From Vulcanococcus sp. SFB_649D_100_25 (GTDB lineage Bacteria > Cyanobacteriota > Cyanobacteriia > PCC-6307 > Cyanobiaceae), in assembly GCA_030833825.1 (NCBI GenBank), contig JAURGL010000033.1, positions 1 through 14,507 of the forward strand: DNA of 14,507 nucleotides, in the 5' to 3' direction. Position numbers and translations under genes: made by a program. Below the pieces are notes generated by a model. The model did no database searches, was not told the DNA's origin, and was given only the letters and a program-made list of their open reading frames with translations. Below, one piece after another: positions 7,535-14,372 of the stretch (within the stretch, counting starts at the first letter, position 1; the number at the start of each line of letters is the position of its first letter).

Positions 7535-8763
7535 GCAGGGCCTGGGGGAGCGGGACGAGCTGCAGCGTCATCGGCGCTGCCCACCGGCGTCAGGGCAAGC
7601 CCTGCCAGGACGCCTCCCTGAGCTGCCAGCTGGGATCGGGAGCGCAGCAACTGCAGCTGCTGGCCGTCTCCGATGGCCATGGCGGCAGCCGCTATTGGCT
7701 GAGCGAGGTCGGCAGCGCTCAGGCCTGCCTGGCCGCCCAAGCGGCGGTGGAGGAAGCCCTGCGAGGACACCCCCTGAGCAACAGGGAGCAGTGGCTGCGG
7801 CAGTTGCAACTGGAACTCCCTGAGGCCATTCAGCAGCGCTGGCTTGAGGCGGTGCATCGGGATTGGCAGGAGCGCCCAGACAGCGAGACCACCCCCTTCT
7901 CCAGCAGCGTCTACGGCTGCACGCTCGGTCTGGTCCTGATGGCCCCGCAGTGGTGGGGCTGCACAGGGATCGGCGATTGGGATCTGGTGGGCATCAGCAG
8001 CCCTGGCGAGGCCAGCCTGCTCAGCGAGGAATCCCTGCAGGGCGGGGCCGCAGAAGCCACCACCAGCCTCTGCCAGGCCGATGTGCTGGGGGCCTGGCGG
8101 GAGCGGGCCCAGCTCCATGGGCTGGGCGATGGCCCAGCCCCCCTGGGCCTGCTGCTCAGCACCGATGGGATTCGCAAGTCCTGCGCCACCGATGCCGACT
8201 TCCTGCAGCTCTGCAGCCAGCTGATGGAGCTGGAGAGCGGCACCCCCCTGGAGCAAGCCCTGATGGAGATCACAGCCCAGGGCAGCGGCGATGACGTCTC
8301 CGTGGCCATGGTTCAGCGCTCCGGCCAGCACTCCGGTCAGCGCACCGGCCAGCACTCCAGCTCCAGCCTCGGCCTGGGTCGTCTTGGGCCGGTCGCGCTG
8401 GCCCTCGGGATCGCAGCCGCGGGCGCAGGCGGCTGGTGGTGGCTGCAGCAGCGGAGGCCCGCTCCCTCTCCGATCGAGCGGGAGGTGGCGCAACTCTGCG
8501 GGGCCCCCGAACGCATCAATGCGAGCCTCAGCCAGCGCCGGGAACAGTTCCTGCAGCTGTTGCGCCAGCCGCAGGCCGGGAAGGCACTGCTGCAGGAGCC
8601 GGAGCGCGATCCCCTCGGGGCCTTGATCGCCGGCAGCATGGGCGGCAGCGCTTCCCTTCAGGCCTGCCTGCCCTTGAAGCAGGCCCTGGATGCCCACTGG
8701 CAGACGGCGCGCAAGACTCCTGTCACGACACCCCCCTCCCCGCAGGTACCCGCCCGGCCATGA
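7528..8763 (+). CDS. PP2C-type Ser/Thr phosphatase with membrane anchor and extracytoplasmic tail
   Basis: 411 residues from GTG at 7528. A second GTG at 7531 gives the classic GTGA overlap with the vWA stop and is equally likely. The PP2C domain (about 8-262) has metal-binding acidic residues in CQDAS (Asp28), SDGHGG (Asp49), TGIGDWD (Asp150), STDGIRK (Asp213) and GSGDDVSV (Asp255, Asp256), so it should be an active Mn/Mg-dependent phosphatase that reverses the neighbouring kinase. A Gly/Gln/Ser-rich linker (SGQHSGQRTGQHSSSS, 265-280) leads to one hydrophobic helix (about 287-306). The remaining 105 residues are probably periplasmic, with Cys324 and Cys380 as a possible disulfide, and I do not recognise them. 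The membrane anchor plus outer tail suggests that the phosphatase may receive an envelope signal. Its TGA overlaps the next ATG (ATGA). Confidence 0.9.
   Translation: MVSRAWGSGTSCSVIGAAHRRQGKPCQDASLSCQLGSGAQQLQLLAVSDGHGGSRYWLSEVGSAQACLAAQAAVEEALRGHPLSNREQWLRQLQLELPEAIQQRWLEAVHRDWQERPDSETTPFSSSVYGCTLGLVLMAPQWWGCTGIGDWDLVGISSPGEASLLSEESLQGGAAEATTSLCQADVLGAWRERAQLHGLGDGPAPLGLLLSTDGIRKSCATDADFLQLCSQLMELESGTPLEQALMEITAQGSGDDVSVAMVQRSGQHSGQRTGQHSSSSLGLGRLGPVALALGIAAAGAGGWWWLQQRRPAPSPIEREVAQLCGAPERINASLSQRREQFLQLLRQPQAGKALLQEPERDPLGALIAGSMGGSASLQACLPLKQALDAHWQTARKTPVTTPPSPQVPARP
8321..8358 (+). repeat. Short direct repeat encoding the phosphatase linker
   Basis: The 14-base string CCGGCCAGCACTCC occurs at 8321-8334 and again at 8345-8358, a 24-base period. 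It encodes the SGQHSGQRTGQHS linker between the PP2C domain and the membrane helix. The period is a multiple of three, so a change in copy number would only alter linker length. Confidence 0.7.
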
Positions 8764-9713
8764 ACGACTACCAGTTAGGCGTGCAGCTGCGGCGACAGAT
8801 CCTGGCGGACTTCGAGAGGGGGGTCACAAGCGACAGCCGCCGCACGCAGGCCCTGCTGAGCGACTTCTGCGGGGACAGCCAGATCCTGTTGCTGCCGGCC
8901 CTCAAACACCTGGTCCAGACCGCGGCCTTCCAGGAGGCGATCTCCACCTCGCCCCCCCTGCAGGGCGAAACCCAACTGAGCCTGCGCCTGCAGCAGGAAC
9001 TGGATGCCCTCTTTGCTCCAGCCCTCTGCCTGCGCATGGCGGAGGTGTTGCGGGGATTGCTGGGCATGGCCCCGGAGATGCCAGCGGGCCGGATCCCGTC
9101 GGCGGTGCTGCAGGAGGCGGCGAGCGAAAACGATGAGCCCGACCCTGAGCTCGAAGCGCTGGTCCCCGCCAACGGCAGCAACAGTGGGGTGGTGGCCCTG
9201 CTGAGCTTCATCGCCGGCGTCCTGGTGGTGGGCGTGGTCGGAGCCTTCACCTGGTTGGTGCTGCTCAACCGCGGCGTCCTTCGCCAGGACAACTCGGTCC
9301 CGGCACTGGTCAGCCAGCCGGAGCAGAAGAAGCCCACTGAACCCGAGCTGCCGGTGGCCGAGCCTGCCGTGGACACCAATCTGGTGTCCCGGAACCAGGC
9401 GATTGACACGGTGCGCCAGCTCTATGACGACATCTCGGTGGGCAACACCGCAGCGGCCCAGCAGCTGTTCAGCCCGAAGGCCGCCGATCAGTTTGATCCG
9501 GCTTTCTTCCGGCAGTTCCAGCGGGTGGCCGTCGACAACCTCCAGGAGGTGAGCCGCGACGGCAGCCTGGTCACCCTGCAGGGGGTGGTGACGTTCGTCT
9601 ATCCCGACGGATCCAGCCAGGCGGAGTCCCGCAACTTCACGGTGGACACCGGCAGCCTGCCGGCCCTGATCACCGCCAGCAGTTTCGGCCAGGTGCTGAG
9701 CCCGCGCCGCTAA
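8760..9713 (+). CDS. Membrane protein with shared N-terminal helical domain and NTF2-like C-terminal domain
   Basis: 317 residues, last gene of the operon, coupled to the phosphatase by ATGA. Residues 1-102 are a helical cytoplasmic domain (LGVQLR at 6-11, FAPA at 85-88) that matches in order and spacing the N-terminus of the rhomboid-like protein at 1102-2199. An acidic linker (120-136) precedes one membrane helix (about 143-168). A Pro/Glu-rich stalk (178-205) leads to a C-terminal domain (about 209-317) with an opening helix AIDTVRQLYDDISVGNTAAAQQLF followed by beta strands, the pattern of NTF2/SnoaL-like folds; similar domains end some cyanobacterial kinases and envelope proteins. By topology this domain is periplasmic and could bind a ligand or another envelope protein. 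No catalytic residues stand out. The assignment of the fold is inference; the domain order is visible. Confidence 0.82.
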   Translation: MNDYQLGVQLRRQILADFERGVTSDSRRTQALLSDFCGDSQILLLPALKHLVQTAAFQEAISTSPPLQGETQLSLRLQQELDALFAPALCLRMAEVLRGLLGMAPEMPAGRIPSAVLQEAASENDEPDPELEALVPANGSNSGVVALLSFIAGVLVVGVVGAFTWLVLLNRGVLRQDNSVPALVSQPEQKKPTEPELPVAEPAVDTNLVSRNQAIDTVRQLYDDISVGNTAAAQQLFSPKAADQFDPAFFRQFQRVAVDNLQEVSRDGSLVTLQGVVTFVYPDGSSQAESRNFTVDTGSLPALITASSFGQVLSPRR

Positions 9714-9721
9714 GCGGGCAC

Positions 9722-9749
9722 AAAAAAAAGCCCCTGCAGTGCAGGGGCT
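9722..9749 (-). terminator. Rho-independent terminator of psrp3 (minus strand)
   Basis: Nine-bp perfect stem AGCCCCTGC (9729-9737) with GCAGGGGCT (9741-9749), loop AGT. On the minus strand the stem is followed by eight T (the A-run at 9722-9729). It lies about 22 bases after the psrp3 stop. On the plus strand there is no T-run after the stem, so it is not a typical terminator for the kinase operon that ends at 9713. Confidence 0.9.
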
Positions 9750-9771
9750 CGGCTTGGGGGGTGTCGCCGAA

Positions 9772-10239
9772 TCAGGCGGTACCGCAGAAGGTGACATCGG
9801 GGAACTTGAGCTTGGCCTCGTCGAGGCTCTTGCCCTTGCCCTCTTCCTGCCAGTAGTTGATCACCTCAGTGGCCTTGTTGAGGATCTCAACGCGCTCGTT
9901 ATCGGTGATCCAGCTCTTGCCTTCCAGCTCGGTCTTCAGGGTTTCCCAGGCATCCTCACGGGGCCAGAAGAAGTAGGCGGTGAGGGGGCTGGGGCCACCA
10001 CCGACGATCTGGTCAACGGCCAGGGCCACGTTGTCGGGCAGCCACAGGATCTTCAGAAGGAAGCGACCTTCATCGGCCTTCGGGGTCCGGCCGGACGGAA
10101 CGCCGTTCTCGTCGATGGTGGCGGTGGCCAGGGCAGCGCTGGCACCACTCAGCACCGGACGGCCCTCGGTGGCGGCTGCAGCAGAGGGAACCTCAGCAGC
10201 GGCTGTTGCCACGGCGCTTTCAGCGCTCTCGGTGCTCAT
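9772..10239 (-). CDS. Probable 30S ribosomal protein PSRP-3 (Ycf65 family)
   Basis: Small-subunit ribosomal protein family known as plastid-specific ribosomal protein 3 (Ycf65), present in cyanobacteria and plastids. 155 residues. The conserved core is residues 59-132: RFLLKILWLPDNVALAVDQ, then SPLTAYFFWPREDAWE, then ERVEILNKATEVINYWQE. Residues 1-55 form an Ala/Ser/Thr-rich, probably disordered extension, and the tail KSLDEAKLKFPDVTFCG follows the core. The ATG at 10239 is preferred; a TTG at 10254 would add five residues. The gene is divergent from the HAD hydrolase and ends in its own strong terminator, so it is probably a single-gene transcript, as fits a ribosomal protein outside the ribosomal operons. 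Confidence 0.93.
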   Translation of the reverse strand: MSTESAESAVATAAAEVPSAAAATEGRPVLSGASAALATATIDENGVPSGRTPKADEGRFLLKILWLPDNVALAVDQIVGGGPSPLTAYFFWPREDAWETLKTELEGKSWITDNERVEILNKATEVINYWQEEGKGKSLDEAKLKFPDVTFCGTA

Positions 10240-10289
10240 GGTGTCTGCGCTCAAGGCTTAGTGACAAACGACTAACCTACCAGCCGCTG
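10240..10289. promoter_or_regulatory. Divergent promoter region of psrp3 and the HAD hydrolase
   Basis: Fifty bases between two divergent genes, AT-richer than the surroundings (for example around 10259-10275). It must hold the start of at least the psrp3 transcript. I cannot assign a -10/-35 pair with confidence. Confidence 0.35.
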
Positions 10290-11063
10290 TTGCCCAACCC
10301 CCTGAGCCCGAAAGCCGTTCTCCTGTTTGACATCGACGGTGTGATCCGCGATGTGGGGGGCAGCTACCGCAGAGCGATTGTGGAAACGGTGCACCACTAC
10401 AGCGGTACGCGGCCAAGCCCGGACAGCATCGATGCCCTGAAATCCGAGGGCTGCTGGAACAACGACTGGGAAGCCTCCCTGGAACTGCTGCGCCGCAGCG
10501 GGGAGAGCGAGCTGCCCAGCTTCGAAGCCCTCGTGGAGGTGTTCAACGGGTTCTATTTCGGCGGTGATCCGGAGGGGGATCCCAGCGCCTGGCGGGGATT
10601 CATTGGCAGCGAACCCCTCCTGGTGGATGCCTCCTTCTTCGCAGACCTCAGCGACGCCGGCGTGGCCTGGGGTTTCGTCAGTGGGGCTGAACCCCCCTCA
10701 GCCCGCTTCGTGCTGGAAACGCGGCTGGGGCTGCGGCAACCGCCCCTGATCGCCATGGGGGAAGCCCCGGACAAGCCCGACCCCACCGGTTTCCTGCGCC
10801 TTGCCGGGGAACTGGCGAGCGACTCGGTACCCGTGGCCTACCTGGGGGACACCGTGGCCGATGTGATCACGGTGCAGCGGGCTCGCCAGCAACAACCTGA
10901 CCAGCGCTTCATCAGCCTTGCGGTGGCCCCTCCCCACCTGCAGCAGCCGGAGGCCGAGGAGCGCCGCAGGACCTACGAGCAGCGCCTCCTGGAGGCCGGA
11001 GCCGACAGGGTGATTCCCCACACCACCGCCGTGCTGGAAGCCCTCGAGCGGGCCCTGGCCTAA
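10290..11063 (+). CDS. HAD-superfamily (subfamily IA, TIGR01548-like) phosphatase
   Basis: Haloacid-dehalogenase-fold hydrolase, probably a phosphatase with unknown substrate. 257 residues from TTG at 10290 (MPNPLSPKAVLLFDIDG). All four HAD motifs are visible: FDIDGVIRD with nucleophile Asp14 and Asp16, WGFVSG with Ser131, DKPDPTGF with Lys162, and YLGDTVADV with Asp187 and Asp191. The cap domain lies between motifs I and II (about 25-110). It resembles the HAD family TIGR01548 found in cyanobacteria. An in-frame ATG at 10206 would add a basic 28-residue stretch and overlap the psrp3 coding region by 34 bases on the other strand, so the TTG start is preferred. The stop overlaps the convergent pepP stop (11060-11063). 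Confidence 0.88.
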   Translation: MPNPLSPKAVLLFDIDGVIRDVGGSYRRAIVETVHHYSGTRPSPDSIDALKSEGCWNNDWEASLELLRRSGESELPSFEALVEVFNGFYFGGDPEGDPSAWRGFIGSEPLLVDASFFADLSDAGVAWGFVSGAEPPSARFVLETRLGLRQPPLIAMGEAPDKPDPTGFLRLAGELASDSVPVAYLGDTVADVITVQRARQQQPDQRFISLAVAPPHLQQPEAEERRRTYEQRLLEAGADRVIPHTTAVLEALERALA

Positions 11064-12382
11064 CGCTCCAAAGCGGCAGGGGCCTTGAGGGCCGCAGCCG
11101 TGAGGTTTTCGTGGCCGTGCTCGGTCACGGCCACATCGTCCTCGATGCGGATCCCGATCCCCTTCCAGCGCGCATCGATGGGGGGCTGCCCCTCCGGGAC
11201 CGGCAGGCGATCGCTCACATACAGGCCAGGCTCGACCGTGAGGACCATGCCCGGCTCCAGTTCCACGTGGTGCTCGCCGAGGCGGTAGGCGCCCACATCG
11301 TGGACATCCAGGCCGAGCCAATGGCCGGTCCGGTGCATGTAGAGGTGCCGGTAGGCCCCCTGCTCGATGATCCCGTCGATCTCCCCGCAGAGCAGGCCCA
11401 GGTCCACCAGACCCTCCACCAAGATGCGGACGGCGGTGTCGTGAACACCTTCTGCGGTCTGGCCGGGTGCCACGGCCGCCACCGCTGCCTCCTGGGCGGC
11501 GAGGACCAGGTCGTAGAGCGCGCGCTGCTCGGCGCTGAAACGACCGTTGATCGGGAAGGTGCGGGTGATGTCTCCGTTGTAGTAGTCGTTGAGGGAGCAA
11601 CCCGCATCGATCAACAGCAGATCGCCATCCCGCAGCACCGCGTTGTTGGCGGTGTAGTGCAGCACGCAGGCGTTGTCCCCGCCAGCCACGATCGAGCCAT
11701 AGGCCGTGCCGCGGGCCCCCTGCTCCAGGAAGTGCTGCTCAATCACCGCCTGCACCTGGCGTTCGTTGAGGCCGGGGCGGGCCACCTGACGGGCCAGCTC
11801 ATGGGCTTCGGCGGAGATGCGGGCCGCTTCACGCATCCGGGCGAGTTCCTCCGGGCTCTTGCGCAGGCGCTGCTCGTGCACCAGGGGGCAGGGCGCCACC
11901 AGGGCCAGGGCGGCGGCCCCACTGCGGGGAGCGCGATCCAGCTGCCCGGCCCAGGCCTGCAGCACCAGGGGCTCCACCTGGGGATGCTTCCCCACGCGGA
12001 ACGCAATGCCCTCGGCCCCCTTGAGATAGTCAGCCAGATACTCCGCCAGCTCATCGCGCGGGTGGGCCAGATCGGCCCCGAAGCGTTCCACGGCGCCTTC
12101 ACAACCCCAGCGGAAACCCGTCCACACCTCGGCGCTCGGCTCCTTGGGCTGCACAAACAGCACAAACTGCTCGCCGGGGGGCCGGTGCGGCAGGAACAGG
12201 GCAACGGCATCGGGTTCATCGAAGCCGGTGAGATACCAGAAGTCGCTGTGCTGGCGGAAGGGCCACTCGCAATCGGCGTGGTGCACCGCCAGGGGGGCCG
12301 CCGGGATCACCGCTGCTACACCGCCCAGACGCTCGAGAAACCGGGCACGGCGCTCGGCGTAGACCTCCTGAGCGATCGTCAT
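11060..12382 (-). CDS. pepP: Xaa-Pro aminopeptidase P
   Basis: Metallopeptidase that removes the N-terminal residue preceding proline; cytoplasmic, M24B family. 440 residues, the usual length. The N-terminal creatinase-like domain (about 1-170) contains the aminopeptidase P signature FRQHSDFWYLTGFDEPDA (42-59). The pita-bread catalytic domain (about 175-435) shows all five ligands of the dinuclear metal site: Asp259 (LIDAG), Asp271 (NGDITRTFP), His354 (RTGHWLG), Glu384 (TVEPGLY) and Glu414 (IRIEDD), plus His361 (DVHD). The ATG at 12382 (MTIAQEVYAERR) is the natural family start. The frame stays open far upstream on this strand, but that part only mirrors the GTPase gene. It is divergent from the GTPase with 39 bases between starts and convergent with the HAD gene, sharing four bases at the stop codons. 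Confidence 0.95.
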   Translation of the reverse strand: MTIAQEVYAERRARFLERLGGVAAVIPAAPLAVHHADCEWPFRQHSDFWYLTGFDEPDAVALFLPHRPPGEQFVLFVQPKEPSAEVWTGFRWGCEGAVERFGADLAHPRDELAEYLADYLKGAEGIAFRVGKHPQVEPLVLQAWAGQLDRAPRSGAAALALVAPCPLVHEQRLRKSPEELARMREAARISAEAHELARQVARPGLNERQVQAVIEQHFLEQGARGTAYGSIVAGGDNACVLHYTANNAVLRDGDLLLIDAGCSLNDYYNGDITRTFPINGRFSAEQRALYDLVLAAQEAAVAAVAPGQTAEGVHDTAVRILVEGLVDLGLLCGEIDGIIEQGAYRHLYMHRTGHWLGLDVHDVGAYRLGEHHVELEPGMVLTVEPGLYVSDRLPVPEGQPPIDARWKGIGIRIEDDVAVTEHGHENLTAAALKAPAALER

Positions 12383-12393
12383 GGGGGAAGCGG

Positions 12394-12421
12394 TCCTGAG
12401 CGCGACATCCTGAGCGCGACG
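12394..12421 (+). repeat. Tandem 14-bp repeat in the pepP/GTPase divergent spacer
   Basis: Two adjacent copies of TCCTGAGCGCGAC plus one base (12394-12407 ends in A, 12408-12421 ends in G) fill most of the 39-base spacer and end right before the GTPase ATG. A partial copy, TCCTGAGCG, lies at 12366-12374 inside the start of pepP, exactly 28 bases before the first full copy. It may be a tandem operator or a slippage product. Confidence 0.8.
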
Positions 12422-13780
12422 ATGGCACAACCGCTTCAATGCATGCCGAAGAGGCCGAGTCCGTTGCGCCAACCCTCCACCGCTGAGCGTTGCGAGCTGC
12501 TGCTGTCGCAATGGCGCAGCGACCTGCGGCTGAGCGATCGCGAGCGCAGCGCCCTCGGGCCAGAGCTGCAGGCCCTGGATCAACAGCTGATCGCCCTGCG
12601 GCAGCGGCGTCTGCGCATCGCCGTCTTCGGTCGGGTGGGGGTGGGAAAGTCGAGCCTGCTCAATGCCCTGCTGAACAGCCGCGTCTTTGCCACGGATGTG
12701 GCCCACGGCTGCACCCGTCATCAGCAGCGGGAAACCTGGCCCATCAGCCTTCCAGGGCTGGAGCGGGTGGAGCTGGTGGACACCCCGGGGATCGATGAAA
12801 TCGCAGCCCGCGCGCGGCATCGCCTGGCGGCCCGGGTTGCCCTGGGGGCCGATCTGGTGCTGGTGGTGCTCGACGGCGATCTGACCACCCCGGAATCCGA
12901 GGCGGTGGAACAGCTCCTGGCCGCGGGCAAGCCAGTGCTGATCGTGCTCAATCGGATCGACAACTGGCCGCAGGGGGAACGCTCCACGCTGATCGAAAGC
13001 ATCCGTTCGCGCCTGCCCAGGGACGCGCAGCACCTGGAGATCCTTCCGGTGGCCGCAGCTCCGCGGCAGGCGGTGCTGCTGGAGGGCGGGAAGGTGCGCA
13101 GCGAGGAGCAGGCCCCGCGCATCGAACCCCTGCGCTCTGCCCTGCTGTCTGTGCTCCAGCAGCAGGGGTCCTTGCTGCTTGGGCTCAACGGGCTGCGCTC
13201 GGCCGATCGCTTTGGCCAACGGCTCCATGCCTGGAGATTGCAACGGGGCAAAGCAGCGGCCCAGGGCCTGATTGGCCGTTATGCCGCCCTCAAGGCGACG
13301 GGAGTGGCCGCCAACCCGCTGTTGGTGCTGGATCTGGCAGGGGGGATCGCCCTGGACACCGCCCTGGTGCTGCAGCTCTGCAGGCTCTATGACCTGGAGC
13401 TGAGCAGCAGCGGCGCCCGCGCTCTGCTGACGCGCCTCTCGGCCCAGAACGCCCTGTTAGGGGGGACCCAGCTCGGCATCCAGCTGCTGCTGGGGGGCCT
13501 GCGGCAACTGCTGCTGATGGCCGCACCCCTGAGCGGCGGCCTGAGCCTGGCCCCTGCCGCACCGGTGGCCATGGCCCAGGCGGCCCTGGCGGTGCACACC
13601 ACCCGGCTCACCGGGCGGCTGGCGGCAGCGGAACTACTCCGCAGTGCCGAGCGGGGGCGCTTCCGGCCGGCCTCGTTGCTGCGCCGGCTGGCCAGCCAGG
13701 ACCCCCAGGTGCGCGACTGGCTCCAGCAATGGCAGCGCCTTGGTGGAACCCCTGCCCCTTCCGGCGGCCTGCTGCCTTGA
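12422..13780 (+). CDS. Era/YcjF-like GTPase with C-terminal DUF697 membrane domain
   Basis: 452 residues. A short helical N-terminus (20-62) precedes a TRAFAC-class GTPase domain (about 64-245): G1 GRVGVGKS (70-77), switch-region Thr in GCTRH, G3 DTPG (120-123) and G4 NRID (177-180, in place of NKxD). The C-terminal part (about 270-400) matches the DUF697 pattern: GLIGRYAALKATGVAANPLL, LDLAGGIALDTALVLQLC, YDLELS, and Gly/Leu-rich hydrophobic stretches near 297-320 and 345-370 that should insert in or lie on the membrane. Similar proteins are widespread in cyanobacteria; the cellular role is not known to me. The ATG at 12422 follows the tandem repeat directly; Met8 at 12443 is an alternative. 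The long open frame upstream mirrors pepP and is not coding. The TGA overlaps the TTG start of nadD (TTGA, 13777-13780). Confidence 0.87.
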   Translation: MAQPLQCMPKRPSPLRQPSTAERCELLLSQWRSDLRLSDRERSALGPELQALDQQLIALRQRRLRIAVFGRVGVGKSSLLNALLNSRVFATDVAHGCTRHQQRETWPISLPGLERVELVDTPGIDEIAARARHRLAARVALGADLVLVVLDGDLTTPESEAVEQLLAAGKPVLIVLNRIDNWPQGERSTLIESIRSRLPRDAQHLEILPVAAAPRQAVLLEGGKVRSEEQAPRIEPLRSALLSVLQQQGSLLLGLNGLRSADRFGQRLHAWRLQRGKAAAQGLIGRYAALKATGVAANPLLVLDLAGGIALDTALVLQLCRLYDLELSSSGARALLTRLSAQNALLGGTQLGIQLLLGGLRQLLLMAAPLSGGLSLAPAAPVAMAQAALAVHTTRLTGRLAAAELLRSAERGRFRPASLLRRLASQDPQVRDWLQQWQRLGGTPAPSGGLLP

Positions 13781-14372
13781 ACCAGCCCACCCTCGCCCTG
13801 TTCGGCACCAGCGCCGACCCGCCCACTCGGGGGCACCAGGCCCTGCTGGAGGGGTTGCTGCAGCTCTATCCCACGGTGGCCACCTGGGCCAGCGACAACC
13901 CTCTCAAGCAGCACGGGGCGCCGCTCGAACAACGGGCGGCCCTGCTGGGCCAACTGGTGGCCGCCATCGGCAACCCCCGGCTCCGTCACCAGCAGGAACT
14001 CAGCAGCCCGTGGGCGATCACCACCCTGGAGAGCGGCGGGCGAGGCGCTGGCCGGAGCGAACCCTGGTGTTTGTAGTCGGGGGCGATCTGGCCCCACAAA
14101 TCCCGCGATGGCATCGGGCCCAGGAACTGCTGCAGGGCTGCCGGCTGGCGGTGGTGCCCAGGCGCGGCTACCCGATGGATCCAGGTGCCCTCGAAACCCT
14201 CCGCCAGCTGGGGGCTGAGCTGGAGGTGCTGGAGCTCGCCATTCCCGCCAGCGCCAGCTCCGAGGTCCGCCAACAACCGCAGCGGGACGCCATTCCCGAG
14301 GTGATCTGGAGGGAACTGCTCAAGCACAATCTCTACGGCCTCGGCCAACAGGCCCAACCGAGCCCGCGCTGA
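13777..14372 (+). pseudogene. nadD: Nicotinate-nucleotide adenylyltransferase, broken by a +2 frameshift
   Basis: Would adenylate nicotinate mononucleotide in NAD synthesis. The first part, from TTG at 13777, reads NQPTLALFGTSADPPTRGHQALLEG, the nucleotidyltransferase signature with TRGH for HxGH, then WASDNPLKQHGAPLEQRAALL and ITTLE, and stops early at 14074-14076. The second part continues in another frame: RWPERTLVFVVGGDLAPQIPRW, then the family's C-terminal SASSEVR and HNLYGL, to the TGA at 14370-14372. Removing two bases of the repeated AG at 14030-14033 (GAGAG to GAG) joins the two in one frame. All family landmarks are present, so this is either a sequencing or assembly error or a very recent mutation; NadD is normally essential. 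A TTG overlapping the GTPase stop is the likely start; an ATG at 13729 would add 16 poor residues. nadE follows with TGATG overlap. Confidence 0.85.

Noticed and set aside
7177..8697. 506-residue open frame antisense to the vWA and PP2C genes
   Set aside because: Low-complexity peptide without motifs, crossing a gene boundary on the other strand.
8436..8759. Upstream extension of the last operon gene in frame
   Set aside because: It overlaps the PP2C tail in a different frame. The ATG at 8760 gives an ATGA overlap and the LGVQLR domain starts directly after it.
4496..9713. Type VI secretion regulatory module (FHA, kinase and phosphatase as in PpkA/PppA/Fha)
   Set aside because: No Tss structural gene is present, and the kinase and vWA types match TerY-associated loci better.
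4496..9713. Tellurite resistance operon
   Set aside because: Only the TerY-type triad is seen; no TerC membrane protein, TerD-like or TerB domain is present.
11111..12421. Long open frame upstream of and in frame with the GTPase (889 residues in all)
   Set aside because: It runs antisense through pepP, whose motifs are all clear on the other strand. The peptide has no domain, and high GC with regular codon bias leaves such frames open.
12383..13243. Open frame extending pepP by 287 residues upstream
   Set aside because: It mirrors the GTPase gene. Aminopeptidase P normally starts where the ATG at 12382 places it, and the full 440-residue family length is then met.
13729..13776. ATG start for nadD 48 bases upstream of the chosen TTG
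   Set aside because: The added residues are Trp/Pro-rich and overlap the GTPase. The family begins a few residues before ALFGTSADPP, which fits the TTG.
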